Source: Pacificibacter maritimus (GTDB taxonomy: Bacteria; Pseudomonadota; Alphaproteobacteria; Rhodobacterales; Rhodobacteraceae). From it: DNA of 64,000 nt. The notes under the pieces were generated by a model that saw only the letters and a program-made list of their open reading frames with translations, ran no database searches and was not told the DNA's origin. Made by a program: the position numbers and the translations under genes. The stretch lies in NCBI RefSeq assembly GCF_003814915.1, contig NZ_RKQK01000001.1, positions 1,132,031-1,196,030 of the forward strand. Direction: 5' to 3'. This document shows positions 1 through 9,683 of this stretch, piece after piece; the first letter of the stretch is position 1; the number at the start of each line of letters is the position of its first letter.

Positions 1-498
1 CGCTACCGTATTTTGCCGATTGCAGGCACCACGGTGTCCATTCTCGGGGCTTTGATCCTGACACAGATCGCGCCTGACATGAATATGACAGTGTTTTACT
101 TAAGCCTTGTGCTGTTTGGCCTTGGTCTTGGTCTGAGTTTTCCTGTCTTCACCACAGCCGTGCAAAACACTGTACCGCGTGGTGATTTGGGGGCTGCAAC
201 AGCTGCGGGCGTATTGTTTCGCCAAATCGGTGGCGCTGTGGCCGTCGCCCTGTTTGGTGCGATTTTCGCCTCTGGCATGGCGCGCGCAATGGGCGGACAA
301 CAAATCGAAGGCATGGCATCCGTGTCAGAACTTGGACCACAGATTTTGGCTGAGCTTTCTCCCGAGATGCAAAACCAAATTGGTCAGTCTGTCGCGCAGG
401 CGGTTCAGCCTATTTACTGGGTCGTTGCTGTGCTTGCAGTGCTTGCCTTGATCGTTGCGCTTTTCTTGAAAGAACAAGAATTACAAGGCCGCGACTGA
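1..498 (+). CDS. MFS drug exporter, DHA2 (EmrB/QacA-like) family, 3' part
   Basis: The 5' end lies outside the window; the frame is open from base 1 and ends in TGA at 496-498, leaving about 165 residues. What is visible is the last third of a 14-helix major facilitator: an RYR-x-LPIAG entry into a helix, several hydrophobic segments, and a conserved loop (SFPVFTTAVQNTVP, then a Gly/Ala-rich helix with VLFRQIGGAVAVALFG) typical of proton-driven DHA2 multidrug exporters. A short polar periplasmic-type stretch rich in Q and M follows and a last helix ends in KEQELQGRD. The substrate cannot be told. A strong terminator follows, so it is the last gene of its unit. Confidence 0.8.
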   Translation, partial: RYRILPIAGTTVSILGALILTQIAPDMNMTVFYLSLVLFGLGLGLSFPVFTTAVQNTVPRGDLGAATAAGVLFRQIGGAVAVALFGAIFASGMARAMGGQQIEGMASVSELGPQILAELSPEMQNQIGQSVAQAVQPIYWVVAVLAVLALIVALFLKEQELQGRD

Positions 499-526
499 CC
501 TATCGTCAAGACACAAGCTTTTTTGA

Positions 527-571
527 ATGGGTGTTTGTTGTGCGATCCCGCCAGCAAGCACCCATTTTTTT
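527..571 (+). terminator. Intrinsic terminator after the MFS gene
   Basis: An 11-bp stem (527-537 with 555-565, one G-U pair) closes a 17-base loop and is followed by seven T. It separates the exporter gene from pyc. Confidence 0.85.
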
Positions 572-682
572 GCAAAATTAATATTCTGTTTGCGCTAACA
601 TTAGCTCTAGACAAAATATGAAACATTGTGTTTGCTGCATCGCAGAATTCACATTAGCTTCAAAATGTCGCAGACGAACTGC

Positions 683-688
683 AAAGGA
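683..688 (+). promoter_or_regulatory. Ribosome binding site of pyc
   Basis: AAAGGA ends 10 bases before the ATG at 699. It supports the chosen start of pyruvate carboxylase. Confidence 0.6.
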
Positions 689-698
689 CTAAAAAATC

Positions 699-3600
699 AT
701 GACCGAGTTTAAAAAGATTCTCATCGCAAACCGTGGCGAAATTGCAATCCGAGTGATGCGCGCTGCAAACGAGATGGGCAAACGAACGGTCGCGATCTAC
801 GCAGAAGAAGACAAACTATCCCTACACCGATTCAAAGCTGACGAAGCCTATAAAATTGGCGAAGGCATGGGCCCTGTTGCGGCGTATCTGTCGATTGAAG
901 AAATCATTCGCGTGGCCAAACTGTCGGGCGCAGACGCCATTCACCCAGGCTACGGGCTTTTGTCCGAGAACCCGGAATTTGTCGACGCCTGTTCTGAGGC
1001 AGGCATCACGTTCATCGGCCCCAAAGCGGAAACCATGCGCAAACTGGGCGACAAAGCATCCGCGCGCAAAGTGGCGATGGAAGCAGGCGTGCCAGTTATT
1101 CCCGCCACAGAAGTCTTGGGCGATGATTTTGATGCGATCCGCGCTGAGGCCACTAAAGTTGGTTTTCCGTTGATGTTGAAAGCCTCTTGGGGCGGCGGCG
1201 GTCGTGGTATGCGCCCCGTGAACAACGCAGAAGAATTGGAAGAAAAGGTCAAAGAAGGCCGCCGCGAAGCCGAAGCAGCCTTTGGGAATGGCGAAGGCTA
1301 CCTTGAAAAAATGATCGTGCGCGCACGCCACGTCGAGGTGCAAATCTTGGGCGACAGCCACGGCAATATCTATCACCTATATGAACGCGATTGTTCCGTG
1401 CAGCGCCGCAACCAAAAAGTGGTTGAACGCGCCCCTGCCCCCTATCTGTCGGAAACCCAACGCGAAGAAATCTGTGCTTTGGGCAAAAAGATCTGTGAAC
1501 ACGTCAATTACGAATGTGCTGGCACGGTCGAATTCTTGATGGATATGGAAACGGGCAAATTCTACTTCATCGAAGTGAACCCACGCGTGCAGGTCGAACA
1601 TACTGTGACAGAAGAAGTCACAGGCATCGACATCGTGCGCGCGCAGATTTTGATCGCAGAAGGCAAATCTTTGACAGCCGCGACGGGTGTGGCCAGCCAA
1701 TATGACGTGAAACTCGACGGGCATGCGCTGCAATGTCGTGTGACCACAGAAGATCCCGCAAATAACTTTATCCCTGATTACGGTCGCATCAGCACCTATC
1801 GTTCGGCCACGGGGATGGGCATTCGTCTAGACGGCGGCACCGCCTATTCTGGCGCTGTGATCACACGCTACTACGACAGTCTTTTGACCAAAGTAACGGC
1901 TTGGGCGCGCACGCCAGAGGCGGCGATTGCACGCATGGATCGGGCTTTGCGCGAATTCCGTATTCGTGGTGTGTCGACAAACATTGCTTTCGTAGAAAAC
2001 CTGCTGAAACACCCGACCTTTTTGTCCTACGACTATTCCACAAAATTCATCGACACCACGCCTGAGCTGTTTGATTTCAAACCGCGCCGTGACCGTGCGA
2101 CGAAAATTTTGACATATCTCGCGGATATTTCGGTGAATGGCCATCCTGAAACCGCAGGACGCCCCTTGCCCGCAGCCGAGGCGCGCACCCCCGTGCCGCC
2201 CCTGCCGCATAGCGAAAAAATCCAAGCAGGCACACGCCAACTGTTAGAAGACAAAGGCCCACAAGCTGTCGCCGATTGGATGCAGGCGCAAAAGCAATTG
2301 TTGATTACAGACACAACCATGCGCGATGGCCACCAGTCTTTGCTGGCCACACGGATGCGTTCAATCGATATGATCAACGCAGCCCCCGCCTATGCCGCCA
2401 ATCTACCGCAACTGTTTTCGGTTGAATGTTGGGGCGGTGCGACCTTTGATGTGGCATACCGCTTCTTGCAAGAATGCCCATGGCAGCGTCTGCGCGACAT
2501 CCGCGCGAAGATGCCGAACATCATGACACAAATGTTGCTGCGCGCGTCAAACGGTGTGGGCTATACCAATTACCCTGACAACGTGGTGCAGTCTTTCGTC
2601 AAACAAGCGGCTGAGACTGGTGTTGACGTCTTCCGCGTGTTCGACAGTTTGAACTGGGTTGAAAACATGCGCGTTGCGATGGATGCGGTGATCGACAGCG
2701 GCAAAATTTGTGAAGGCACGATTTGTTACACGGGCGATCTTTTGGACCCCACACGTCCAAAATACGACCTAAAATACTACGTCCAAATGGGCAAAGATTT
2801 GAAAGCCGCAGGCGCACATATCTTGGGTCTAAAAGACATGGCAGGCCTTTTGAAACCAGCCCAAGCCAGCCTTTTGATCAAAGCCCTTAAAGAAGAAGTC
2901 GGCCTACCGATCCATTTCCACACCCATGACACATCGGGCATCGCTGCTGCGACCATTTTGGCCGCAAGTGACGCAGGCGTTGATGCGGTCGACGTGGCGA
3001 TGGATGCCTTTTCAGGCGGCACATCGCAGCCCTGTTTGGGTTCAATCGTCGAAGCAACACGTTTTTCAGAGCGCAACACAGGTTTGGATATCAACGCTAT
3101 CCGCGAGATGTCGATCTATTGGGAAGCGGTGCGCGGTCAATACGCCGCCTTTGAAAGCGGCCTAGAAGCGCCCGCATCAGAAGTTTACTTGCACGAAATG
3201 CCTGGCGGACAATTCACCAACCTAAAAGCCCAAGCACGCAGCCTTGGCTTGGAAGATCGTTGGCATGAAGTGGCGCAAACCTATGCGGATGTGAATATGA
3301 TGTTCGGCGATATCGTCAAAGTGACGCCTTCGTCTAAAGTGGTCGGAGACATGGCTTTGATGATGGTGTCGCAAGGCATTACACGTGCCCAAGTCGAAGA
3401 TCCCGCCAGCGAAGTGTCTTTCCCTGACTCTGTGATTGATATGATGCGCGGCAACCTAGGTCAGCCGCCAGCTGGTTTCCCGCAAACCATATTGAACAAG
3501 GTCTTGGGCGATGAGAAACCCAACTTGGAACGCCCCGGCAAGCACCTAAAACCCGTTGATCTGGAAGCTGCCCGCGCAGAGGCTGCCAGCATCATCGGCG

Positions 3601-4139
3601 ATGATCTGGATGACGAGGATCTCAACGGTTATTTGATGTACCCCAAAGTGTTTACAGATTACCGCAGCCGTCATGACTTATACGGCCCTGTGCGTGCCCT
3701 TCCGACCCGCAACTTCTTTTACGGGATGGAACCAAACGAACAGATTTCTGTTTCCATTGAAGCTGGTGTCACCTTGGAAGTGCGGTGTTCAGCCCTGTCT
3801 GAGCCAAATGAAGAAGGCGAAGTTAAAGTGTTCTTCGAACTCAACGGCCAGCCACGCACCGTGCGCGTCAAGGACCGTTCTGTGACGGCAAGTGTTATTG
3901 CGCGCACCAAGGCCGACCCTGCAAATGCCCTACAAGTTGGCGCCCCTATGCCAGGTGTTGTGGCGACAGTTTTGGCAAAAGCTGGCCAGAAAATCCAAAA
4001 AGGCGATGGGCTTTTGACGATTGAGGCGATGAAGATGGAAACCTCGATCACCGCCGATCAAGACGGTGTGGTGAAAGAGGTCTACGTGACACCTGGCGCA
4101 CAGATCGACGCCAAGGATTTGCTGGTCGAATTCGAATAA
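699..4139 (+). CDS. pyc: Pyruvate carboxylase
   Basis: This 1,146-residue cytoplasmic enzyme carboxylates pyruvate to oxaloacetate with ATP and bicarbonate, an anaplerotic step. The domain order is that of the single-chain (alpha4) enzymes: biotin carboxylase at about 1-455 (KILIANRGEIA start, Gly-rich ATP loop GGGGRGM, EVNPRVQVEHTVTE); carboxyltransferase TIM barrel at about 530-800 (DTTMRDGHQSL, HFHTHDTSG metal-site His pair); the PYC central domain; and a C-terminal biotinyl domain with EAMKMET, the biotinylated lysine being K1112. Length and all key residues are normal. It stands alone between two terminators, so it is likely monocistronic. Long open frames on the opposite strand are codon-bias shadows. 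Confidence 0.98.
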   Translation: MTEFKKILIANRGEIAIRVMRAANEMGKRTVAIYAEEDKLSLHRFKADEAYKIGEGMGPVAAYLSIEEIIRVAKLSGADAIHPGYGLLSENPEFVDACSEAGITFIGPKAETMRKLGDKASARKVAMEAGVPVIPATEVLGDDFDAIRAEATKVGFPLMLKASWGGGGRGMRPVNNAEELEEKVKEGRREAEAAFGNGEGYLEKMIVRARHVEVQILGDSHGNIYHLYERDCSVQRRNQKVVERAPAPYLSETQREEICALGKKICEHVNYECAGTVEFLMDMETGKFYFIEVNPRVQVEHTVTEEVTGIDIVRAQILIAEGKSLTAATGVASQYDVKLDGHALQCRVTTEDPANNFIPDYGRISTYRSATGMGIRLDGGTAYSGAVITRYYDSLLTKVTAWARTPEAAIARMDRALREFRIRGVSTNIAFVENLLKHPTFLSYDYSTKFIDTTPELFDFKPRRDRATKILTYLADISVNGHPETAGRPLPAAEARTPVPPLPHSEKIQAGTRQLLEDKGPQAVADWMQAQKQLLITDTTMRDGHQSLLATRMRSIDMINAAPAYAANLPQLFSVECWGGATFDVAYRFLQECPWQRLRDIRAKMPNIMTQMLLRASNGVGYTNYPDNVVQSFVKQAAETGVDVFRVFDSLNWVENMRVAMDAVIDSGKICEGTICYTGDLLDPTRPKYDLKYYVQMGKDLKAAGAHILGLKDMAGLLKPAQASLLIKALKEEVGLPIHFHTHDTSGIAAATILAASDAGVDAVDVAMDAFSGGTSQPCLGSIVEATRFSERNTGLDINAIREMSIYWEAVRGQYAAFESGLEAPASEVYLHEMPGGQFTNLKAQARSLGLEDRWHEVAQTYADVNMMFGDIVKVTPSSKVVGDMALMMVSQGITRAQVEDPASEVSFPDSVIDMMRGNLGQPPAGFPQTILNKVLGDEKPNLERPGKHLKPVDLEAARAEAASIIGDDLDDEDLNGYLMYPKVFTDYRSRHDLYGPVRALPTRNFFYGMEPNEQISVSIEAGVTLEVRCSALSEPNEEGEVKVFFELNGQPRTVRVKDRSVTASVIARTKADPANALQVGAPMPGVVATVLAKAGQKIQKGDGLLTIEAMKMETSITADQDGVVKEVYVTPGAQIDAKDLLVEFE

Positions 4140-4164
4140 GCCACTGTGGTTTTCGCAAAAATTC

Positions 4165-4198
4165 GCCCCGTGCAGCATATGCCTGCGCGGGGCTTTTT
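4165..4198 (+). terminator. Intrinsic terminator after pyc
   Basis: An 11-bp GC-rich stem (GCCCCGTGCAG with CTGCGCGGGGC, one G-U pair) closes a short loop and is followed by five T. Confidence 0.85.
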
Positions 4199-4277
4199 CA
4201 TGGCTCGACTGTTTTGCATCAGCGCTTTAGGTTGACCCCGAGCTGATCCGCGAACCTTACCTATGTCAGGACAAACC

Positions 4278-4613
4278 ATGCTGAAGTACTACATTTTTTT
4301 GCTGATCGCGATCATATCAGAAGTCATCGCCACAACCGCGTTGGCCCGTACTGAGAGTTTCACCCGTCTGGTCCCCAGCGTCATCACCGTGGTCGGATAT
4401 GCCTGTGCTTTTTGGTGTCTTTCAATCACCTTGCGCGTGATGCCAACAGGATTGGTTTATGCAATTTGGTCGGGTATGGGCATTGTCTTCATCAGCGCCA
4501 TCGCTTGGATTTGGTTTCATGAAAAGCTTGATTTTGCAGCCCTTTTGGGAATGGGATTTATCGTGACGGGCGTTTTGATTGTGAACTTGTTTTCAAAATC
4601 CATGCCGCATTAG
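4278..4613 (+). CDS. Small multidrug resistance (SMR/EmrE-like) exporter
   Basis: A 111-residue inner-membrane protein with four predicted helices, the size of EmrE/QacE proteins that swap protons for cationic drugs as dimers. The membrane-embedded glutamate equivalent to EmrE Glu14 is E15 (AIISEVIATT), and the helix-3 signature GLVYAIWSGMG is present, followed by FHEKL. An in-frame ATG lies 15 bases upstream at 4263, but only the 4278 start has a good ribosome site (AGGA, 8 bases before the ATG) and gives the normal N-terminus. Some SMR relatives export guanidinium or polyamines, so the true substrate is open. Confidence 0.9.
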   Translation: MLKYYIFLLIAIISEVIATTALARTESFTRLVPSVITVVGYACAFWCLSITLRVMPTGLVYAIWSGMGIVFISAIAWIWFHEKLDFAALLGMGFIVTGVLIVNLFSKSMPH

Positions 4614-4641
4614 CTGCGCTCAAAAACCGCCATCACCAGCG

Positions 4642-5715
4642 TTAGATGCGCACCAAATGGTTGTCCCAAGCACGGTCATGCACCGCCAAGGGCCGCAATT
4701 TACCTGCTTTGCTTTCCAGCACGCCCCCCAAACCATCGGTTACATAAAACCCATTTTGACTGGCGCTGATGCCGCAAACATCTGCACGGGGCAGAAATTC
4801 AGGATCTTGCCCCGCCAGATCAAAACTGACCATCACTCCGCCACGCGGACATGTGATTGCAACGCGGGTTTCATCCCCTGAAAACGCGATGCTGGCGGCA
4901 TAGTTTTTCAAACGGGGTGCAAGATAATCAGGCAGGCTGATCAAAACGACAGCGTCGCCCTGTTTGTGCACCCCCAAAAGCGGAGGCATGATCGCAGGAT
5001 CGCCTTCCCATTGCATCGCAAATCCAACAAGTCCGTCAGAGGTCACACTGAGGTGTCGAATTGAGTTTTGATGCCAATGTGATGGCAGCTCCACCCTCTC
5101 TAAAACATCTCCATCTGAGCTGAGATAAGTCAAGTTGGGCGCCATTGTATTGATGTTCAGCTTGCTACGATCATCATCAAGAGCGGTCACAATCCCCCCA
5201 TTGGCCACCACAATCGTATCACTGTCGGGCAGACGCAAAATTTCATGTGGACCAAGCCCGCCCGAGGCGAATTCCCCAACGCGCTCATAGCCGTTTTCAA
5301 CATCCCAAAGCCCAATTTGCCCCTGACCATCGGCATTGGAAATCTCACTGGTGAACAGCGTGGTCCCATCACGACTATAGGTGCCATGGCCGCTGAAATG
5401 TGCCCCCTCAGGCGCGGTCAAATCATGCGACACCCGACCAAAAGCGCAATCAATCACATAAGCAAAGGTGCCAGGCCTACGGGCGAAAACCACAGCTTCG
5501 GGCCGCTTTGGGTGCCCTGCCCCCGCATGACCGCGCGCAGGCAATGACACATGAAAAGCCTCCGCCCCCTCACGCGTCAGACCGATCAAGCTAAACTGGC
5601 CCGAAGGGTCTTTTGCAGCCGCCAGATAGGACGGCCCGCCCGCGTCAGCCCAAGTCAGGCGTGGCAGGCTGGCTGTTGCCAGCAACGAGACCAAGAAACT
5701 ACGCCGCGTCGTCAT
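4642..5715 (-). CDS. DUF1513 protein, Tat-exported, last gene of the imelysin operon
   Basis: About 357 residues with a twin-arginine signal at the very start (TTRRSFLVSLL, then Ala-rich, cut near TWADA), so the folded protein is probably exported to the periplasm. The rest looks like a beta-propeller of about seven blades: repeated short strands with HFSGHGTYSRDG, GPHEI and WHQNSIRHL motifs, as in the DUF1513 family. The chosen ATG at 5715 follows the stop of the imelysin gene by one base (TGATATG), a translational-coupling arrangement; an ATG 21 bases upstream would lengthen the N-terminus and bury the Tat motif. The family has no known reaction; its constant company of imelysins points to iron or metal handling. 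Confidence 0.85.
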   Translation of the reverse strand: MTTRRSFLVSLLATASLPRLTWADAGGPSYLAAAKDPSGQFSLIGLTREGAEAFHVSLPARGHAGAGHPKRPEAVVFARRPGTFAYVIDCAFGRVSHDLTAPEGAHFSGHGTYSRDGTTLFTSEISNADGQGQIGLWDVENGYERVGEFASGGLGPHEILRLPDSDTIVVANGGIVTALDDDRSKLNINTMAPNLTYLSSDGDVLERVELPSHWHQNSIRHLSVTSDGLVGFAMQWEGDPAIMPPLLGVHKQGDAVVLISLPDYLAPRLKNYAASIAFSGDETRVAITCPRGGVMVSFDLAGQDPEFLPRADVCGISASQNGFYVTDGLGGVLESKAGKLRPLAVHDRAWDNHLVRI

Positions 5716-5716
5716 A

Positions 5717-6700
5717 TCAATCGCCATCTGCGGCATTGAACCCCGCCTCGACGCCTAAAAGCGCGCTGAGTTCCACTTCCGCAGCCTCTTTGATTGATTT
5801 CACCGCTTGCTGAAGCACTTCAATTTTCAAGCGCGATTGTGGATCAGCCACGCCTGCAAGCACGGGATCATCCAATTGCGCAATCAAAGTAAAAGCCCGC
5901 TCAAACCCCGCATCTGTCACGGGTGTTTCCAAATCTGACAGGGTATTTTTCAACGCCTGAAGCCCCTGTAAAGACAAAGACACATTGCGCAAGCTGCGCC
6001 CCGAACGCCAGCTTTCAGCCCGCTTAGGACGCGGGTTTTCGAAGCTGCCCAAAGGCCGCCCAAGCCGCGTGTCAGCGGTAAATTCCAAGCCTGCCAGAAG
6101 CGAGGTGAATAGAATTTGAATGCCCTCACGTTCACTCAAAAAGGTCTCATTGCCCGTGGCCCCAGCACTGCGCAGACTCTCTGCATAGCCCGTCATCCAT
6201 GCGTCTTCGATATCTGCACTCATGTGCGCCAGATCGGCAGTCACCGCACGGATCAAATCACAGCTATAGGCGGTGGTGTCGACAAATTGCGCATCAAACA
6301 AAAGATGTTCCAAAGCATAAAATCCACGCGCGGCAGCCGACAGCTTGGCCGTGCCTTCTGCCGTCGAGATTATGGGATCTTCTTCAGCGATAAGGCGCGC
6401 CAAAGCCCGTGGCCCAGCGCTGCGCCCATCGGGCCAAAACGCGATAATCACAGCGCGACCATCTTGTTCGACAGGGCCAAAATGAATTGGGCTGACGTGC
6501 AACCAATCATCAAAAGCTGCGTTCCATGCGGGGCGCACAGCAGCTGGAGCACAATCAACGCCCGCTTGATCGCGCAGACGCGCGGTACTTTCGGCCAATG
6601 CCGCATAGCTGGGCAAAATATAGGTATCAACGCTGCGCGCGACATCGGCCACAACAGGGGCAGCCCATAGAGCCGCGATCAAGGCAATTGCGTGTTTCAT
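5717..6700 (-). CDS. Imelysin-family periplasmic protein (second copy)
   Basis: About 327 residues, with a signal peptide (MKHAIALIAALWAAPVVA, cut before DVARS). The body is all-helical, matching the peptidase M75/imelysin fold known from EfeO/EfeM-like and IrpA proteins. The start at 6700 overlaps the stop of the di-haem gene as ATGA, so the two are translationally coupled; an upstream in-frame ATG at 6793 is buried in that gene. The imelysin signature GxHxxE is changed here: the segment reads GFYALEHLL, with Tyr in place of the His. It may therefore not bind metal as the first copy does. Role: probably periplasmic iron uptake, by family and context. Confidence 0.88.
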   Translation of the reverse strand: MKHAIALIAALWAAPVVADVARSVDTYILPSYAALAESTARLRDQAGVDCAPAAVRPAWNAAFDDWLHVSPIHFGPVEQDGRAVIIAFWPDGRSAGPRALARLIAEEDPIISTAEGTAKLSAAARGFYALEHLLFDAQFVDTTAYSCDLIRAVTADLAHMSADIEDAWMTGYAESLRSAGATGNETFLSEREGIQILFTSLLAGLEFTADTRLGRPLGSFENPRPKRAESWRSGRSLRNVSLSLQGLQALKNTLSDLETPVTDAGFERAFTLIAQLDDPVLAGVADPQSRLKIEVLQQAVKSIKEAAEVELSALLGVEAGFNAADGD

Positions 6701-8277
6701 AGGCTTTCCAAATATTTGATAAGGGCAGCGCGATCTTGTCTGGGCATTTTCGCCACTGAATCGCGCGCAGTTTGCGCTTCTCCGCCATGCCAAAGCACAG
6801 CTTCCAATAAAGACCGCGCGCGCCCGTCGTGCAAGAAATAGCTATGGCCGCTGACCCTTTCGGTCATACCAATGCCCCAAAGAGGAGGCGTGCGCCATTC
6901 TTGCCCGTTGGCCAGACCTTCAGGGCGGTTATCAGCCAGCCCCGCGCCCATGTCATGGAGCAAAAGATCGGTGTAGGGCCAAATCAGTTGAAAGCTTTGT
7001 TCAGGCTGATCAACCAAACGGTCGGTCACAAATTTCGGTACATGGCAGGAGGTGCAGCCGACTTGATAGAACAGTTCCTTGCCCCGCAGCACATCAGGGT
7101 CATCGATATCGCGCCGTGCAGGCACAGCCAGATTGCGGGCATAGAAAGTCACAAGATCAAGCCCTTGCGCGTCAATTTCAAAGGCGCCGTCACCGCCCGT
7201 TGTGCCATGGGGCGCAGTCTGGCATTTGTCTTGGGCCTGCGTGCAATCGCCTGCAGGTGACGGGAAGATCGGTGTCGAAATCCCTATGTCGCCGCTAAAG
7301 GCGGCAGCGGATTGTTCGCGTACAGTGGGTTTGCCTGCCTTATGCCCAAACCGTCCCAACATGATGCGATCAAATTCATCAGACCATACCCAGCTTGCGC
7401 GACCCGAAATACCATCACCATCGCTGTCATCTGGGTCTTCATTGGCAAGGATATCCCCCACAGGAATGGCTTCGAGCAGGCCAAGCCCGATCATCTGTTG
7501 GGTGACGCGCGGTGATAGCATGGCCCCCTCCGCCAAGGGTCCATAGCCCAGATCGGCGGCCGTATAATTTGGGCGGCGCAACTGCGCTGTTTCGCCATCC
7601 GATAAGGTGACATCAATCTCGGTATAGGTCACATCAAACCTATATTCTGCCGCATGTCCCAAGACAGCAAGGTCTTGCATCTGCCCCCCATACGTGGGCT
7701 CGGGGGCTGTGCGCTGGGTGGTGGGATCAATCGCGTGTAGATAGGTTTCAATTTCAGTCATATTTTTGGTGCCATCCACAGGCACGGAAACACGTAAGAA
7801 TATAGAAACGGCATTGTCATCTGCGTTTTCAGGCGGGTGACCACGCCCGTCTTTGATGTGACAGGTCTGGCATGAGCGCGCGTTAAACAATGGGCCGAGC
7901 CCATCTGAAACCAAAGTGGAAGATGGCGACGAAACCCAGAGCTTTTTAAACAGTCCGTTGCCGACTTTGAAATCCAATTCGCGTTCAAAACTTGCATTGG
8001 CGGAGACGGATGAAAACGCATCAGCGTTGTTTTTGGCCCTCACAGTCGTGCCGCCACCGCCGTTGGCCTCAAACCGTTCGGCTTTGGTGAAATCGGTCGT
8101 GGGCGCGGTTACTTTTTTGATGCGGTCTGTTTCATCGGCTGTGCGGGGCAAGACATTCAGATGCGGTGACAGCAGATTTGGGTTGTCTTGTGCTAAGGCT
8201 GAGGCAGATGTGAGACTGCCAAAACACGCAGCACAGGCGGTGGCGCGCAAAGTCCAATTCAGAAAAGGCAATTTCAT
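6697..8277 (-). CDS. Di-haem oxidoreductase (DHOR/DUF1111, thiol-oxidoreductase-like)
   Basis: A 526-residue periplasmic c-type cytochrome with an N-terminal signal peptide (to about residue 30, ASALAQ). It has two CxxCH haem sites: C136-H140 (CQTCH) and C408-H412 (CTSCH). An Asp/Gly-rich stretch DPDDSDGDGISGR near 281-293 looks like a calcium site, as in related MauG/CcpA-type di-haem proteins. Members of this family sit between imelysin genes in many Gram-negative bacteria, where they are taken to act in iron acquisition, perhaps by changing the redox state of iron. It lies 87 bases downstream of the first imelysin gene and overlaps the second by 4 bases. Confidence 0.92.
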   Translation of the reverse strand: MKLPFLNWTLRATACAACFGSLTSASALAQDNPNLLSPHLNVLPRTADETDRIKKVTAPTTDFTKAERFEANGGGGTTVRAKNNADAFSSVSANASFERELDFKVGNGLFKKLWVSSPSSTLVSDGLGPLFNARSCQTCHIKDGRGHPPENADDNAVSIFLRVSVPVDGTKNMTEIETYLHAIDPTTQRTAPEPTYGGQMQDLAVLGHAAEYRFDVTYTEIDVTLSDGETAQLRRPNYTAADLGYGPLAEGAMLSPRVTQQMIGLGLLEAIPVGDILANEDPDDSDGDGISGRASWVWSDEFDRIMLGRFGHKAGKPTVREQSAAAFSGDIGISTPIFPSPAGDCTQAQDKCQTAPHGTTGGDGAFEIDAQGLDLVTFYARNLAVPARRDIDDPDVLRGKELFYQVGCTSCHVPKFVTDRLVDQPEQSFQLIWPYTDLLLHDMGAGLADNRPEGLANGQEWRTPPLWGIGMTERVSGHSYFLHDGRARSLLEAVLWHGGEAQTARDSVAKMPRQDRAALIKYLESL

Positions 8278-8364
8278 ATCAGGTCACATCGCAGCATGGT
8301 GAAACGAAAACGGGTCTCAACGGGCCTTACACCCATCAAGACCCGCAATCAAATCAGGTTTTAT

Positions 8365-9627
8365 TTACTCAAACACCGCGTCAGGCGCATCCAAGCTGTC
8401 GGAGCCCTCAACAGAAACACCTTGCAAATCAAGTGCTGCAACAGCCCGCTCGATGGAACGTGTTTGCGCAACGAGAGCATCAACAGCCCCTAAGATCATT
8501 TCTTCGCCTTCAGCGTTGTCACGCGCCAGCATCATGTCATACGCCATACCGTTTTCAGAGGCTGTGACGATTTCACCAAGCTCGGCCAAAGATGTGTTGA
8601 TCTCCTGCCCCAGTTGATCGGCAACGCCCTTATCTGTTTCGGCAATCAAATCTTTCAAAGCCGCGCCAGTGACAACCGATCCGTCAATGCGGGTGTAATG
8701 GCCTAAAAACACGTTTTGAATGCCAAGCCCATCGTAATAGTGGCTGTAAGGCGTGTTATCGGAAAAGCAGTCGTGCTCTTCCTCTGGGTCGTTTAGCAAT
8801 ACGCCCAACTTCATACGCTCACCTGCCAATTCGCCATATGACAAGGACCCCATGCCTGTCAGCATCATGGAAATACCCTCTGCAGGATCAGCCAAAACGG
8901 CTTCGCGGGCTGCACCACCTTCGATCCATTGGGCGGCCATGAAATCTAGCTCATCAACCAAAAGCGCGCTGGCTGTGCGCAGGTAATCTGCGCGACGATC
9001 ACAATTGCCGTTGGTGCAGGCGTCATCGGTTGCGAAGTCGGTCCAAGCGCGCGCGCCTGCCCCAGTTCCTGTCCCGTTCAGGTCTTGGCCCCAAAGCAAA
9101 AATTCAATCGCGTGATATCCCGTGGCGACATTGGCCTCAACGCCGTCTGCTTCTTGCAAAACATCAGACAAAAGCGTTTTTGAAATCTCGGTTGCATCCA
9201 CCTTTGTGCCAGACAGGGTGAATGTCGGGTTTGCGATCACGTTAAGTGCTGCAAATGCGTTTTCATCTGTGGCACCGCCATAGGCTGTGTCCACATAATC
9301 GATCAGCCCCTCATCAAGAGGCCAAGCATTCACACGCCCTTCCCAATCGTCAACAATCGGATTGCCGAAACGATACACTTCGGTCTGCATGTAAGGCACG
9401 CGGGCCGCACGCCATGCAAGGCGCGCTGTTTCTAACGTCTCATCAGAAGGCGCGGCCAAAAATGCATTAATCGCCGCATCCAAAGTCTTGGCGCTGATCA
9501 CACTATCGGCAAATTTAGCCGCTGCGATATTGGCGTAGTTTGTCAAAACATCGGTTTTTTCAACGGCGAATGCTGGCAAAGCCGTCAATGTGCCTGCGAC
9601 CAGAGCTGTAAGGAATGTACGTGACAT
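8365..9627 (-). CDS. Imelysin-family periplasmic protein (first copy, IrpA/IcmP-like)
   Basis: A 420-residue protein with a signal peptide (MSRTFLTALVAGTLTALPAFA) and two helical halves of the imelysin fold. The metal-site signature is intact: GYHAIEFLLWGQD contains GxHxxE. Relatives include cyanobacterial IrpA and Pseudomonas IcmP, which are iron-regulated and membrane-anchored or periplasmic. It is the first gene of a minus-strand operon (imelysin, di-haem protein, imelysin, DUF1513). The ATG at 9627 is followed directly by the signal peptide. Peptidase activity claimed for some relatives is doubtful; iron binding is the better guess. Confidence 0.92.
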   Translation of the reverse strand: MSRTFLTALVAGTLTALPAFAVEKTDVLTNYANIAAAKFADSVISAKTLDAAINAFLAAPSDETLETARLAWRAARVPYMQTEVYRFGNPIVDDWEGRVNAWPLDEGLIDYVDTAYGGATDENAFAALNVIANPTFTLSGTKVDATEISKTLLSDVLQEADGVEANVATGYHAIEFLLWGQDLNGTGTGAGARAWTDFATDDACTNGNCDRRADYLRTASALLVDELDFMAAQWIEGGAAREAVLADPAEGISMMLTGMGSLSYGELAGERMKLGVLLNDPEEEHDCFSDNTPYSHYYDGLGIQNVFLGHYTRIDGSVVTGAALKDLIAETDKGVADQLGQEINTSLAELGEIVTASENGMAYDMMLARDNAEGEEMILGAVDALVAQTRSIERAVAALDLQGVSVEGSDSLDAPDAVFE

Positions 9628-9683
9628 TGGAAATCCTTCGGGTGAGTGTGCTTACAAAAGTATAAGAAAGTGGGCAAGAAAAT

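Noticed and set aside
822-1376. 184-codon open frame opposite the pyc biotin carboxylase region
   Set aside because: It is antisense to a certain gene, has no family similarity or ribosome site, and follows from codon bias.
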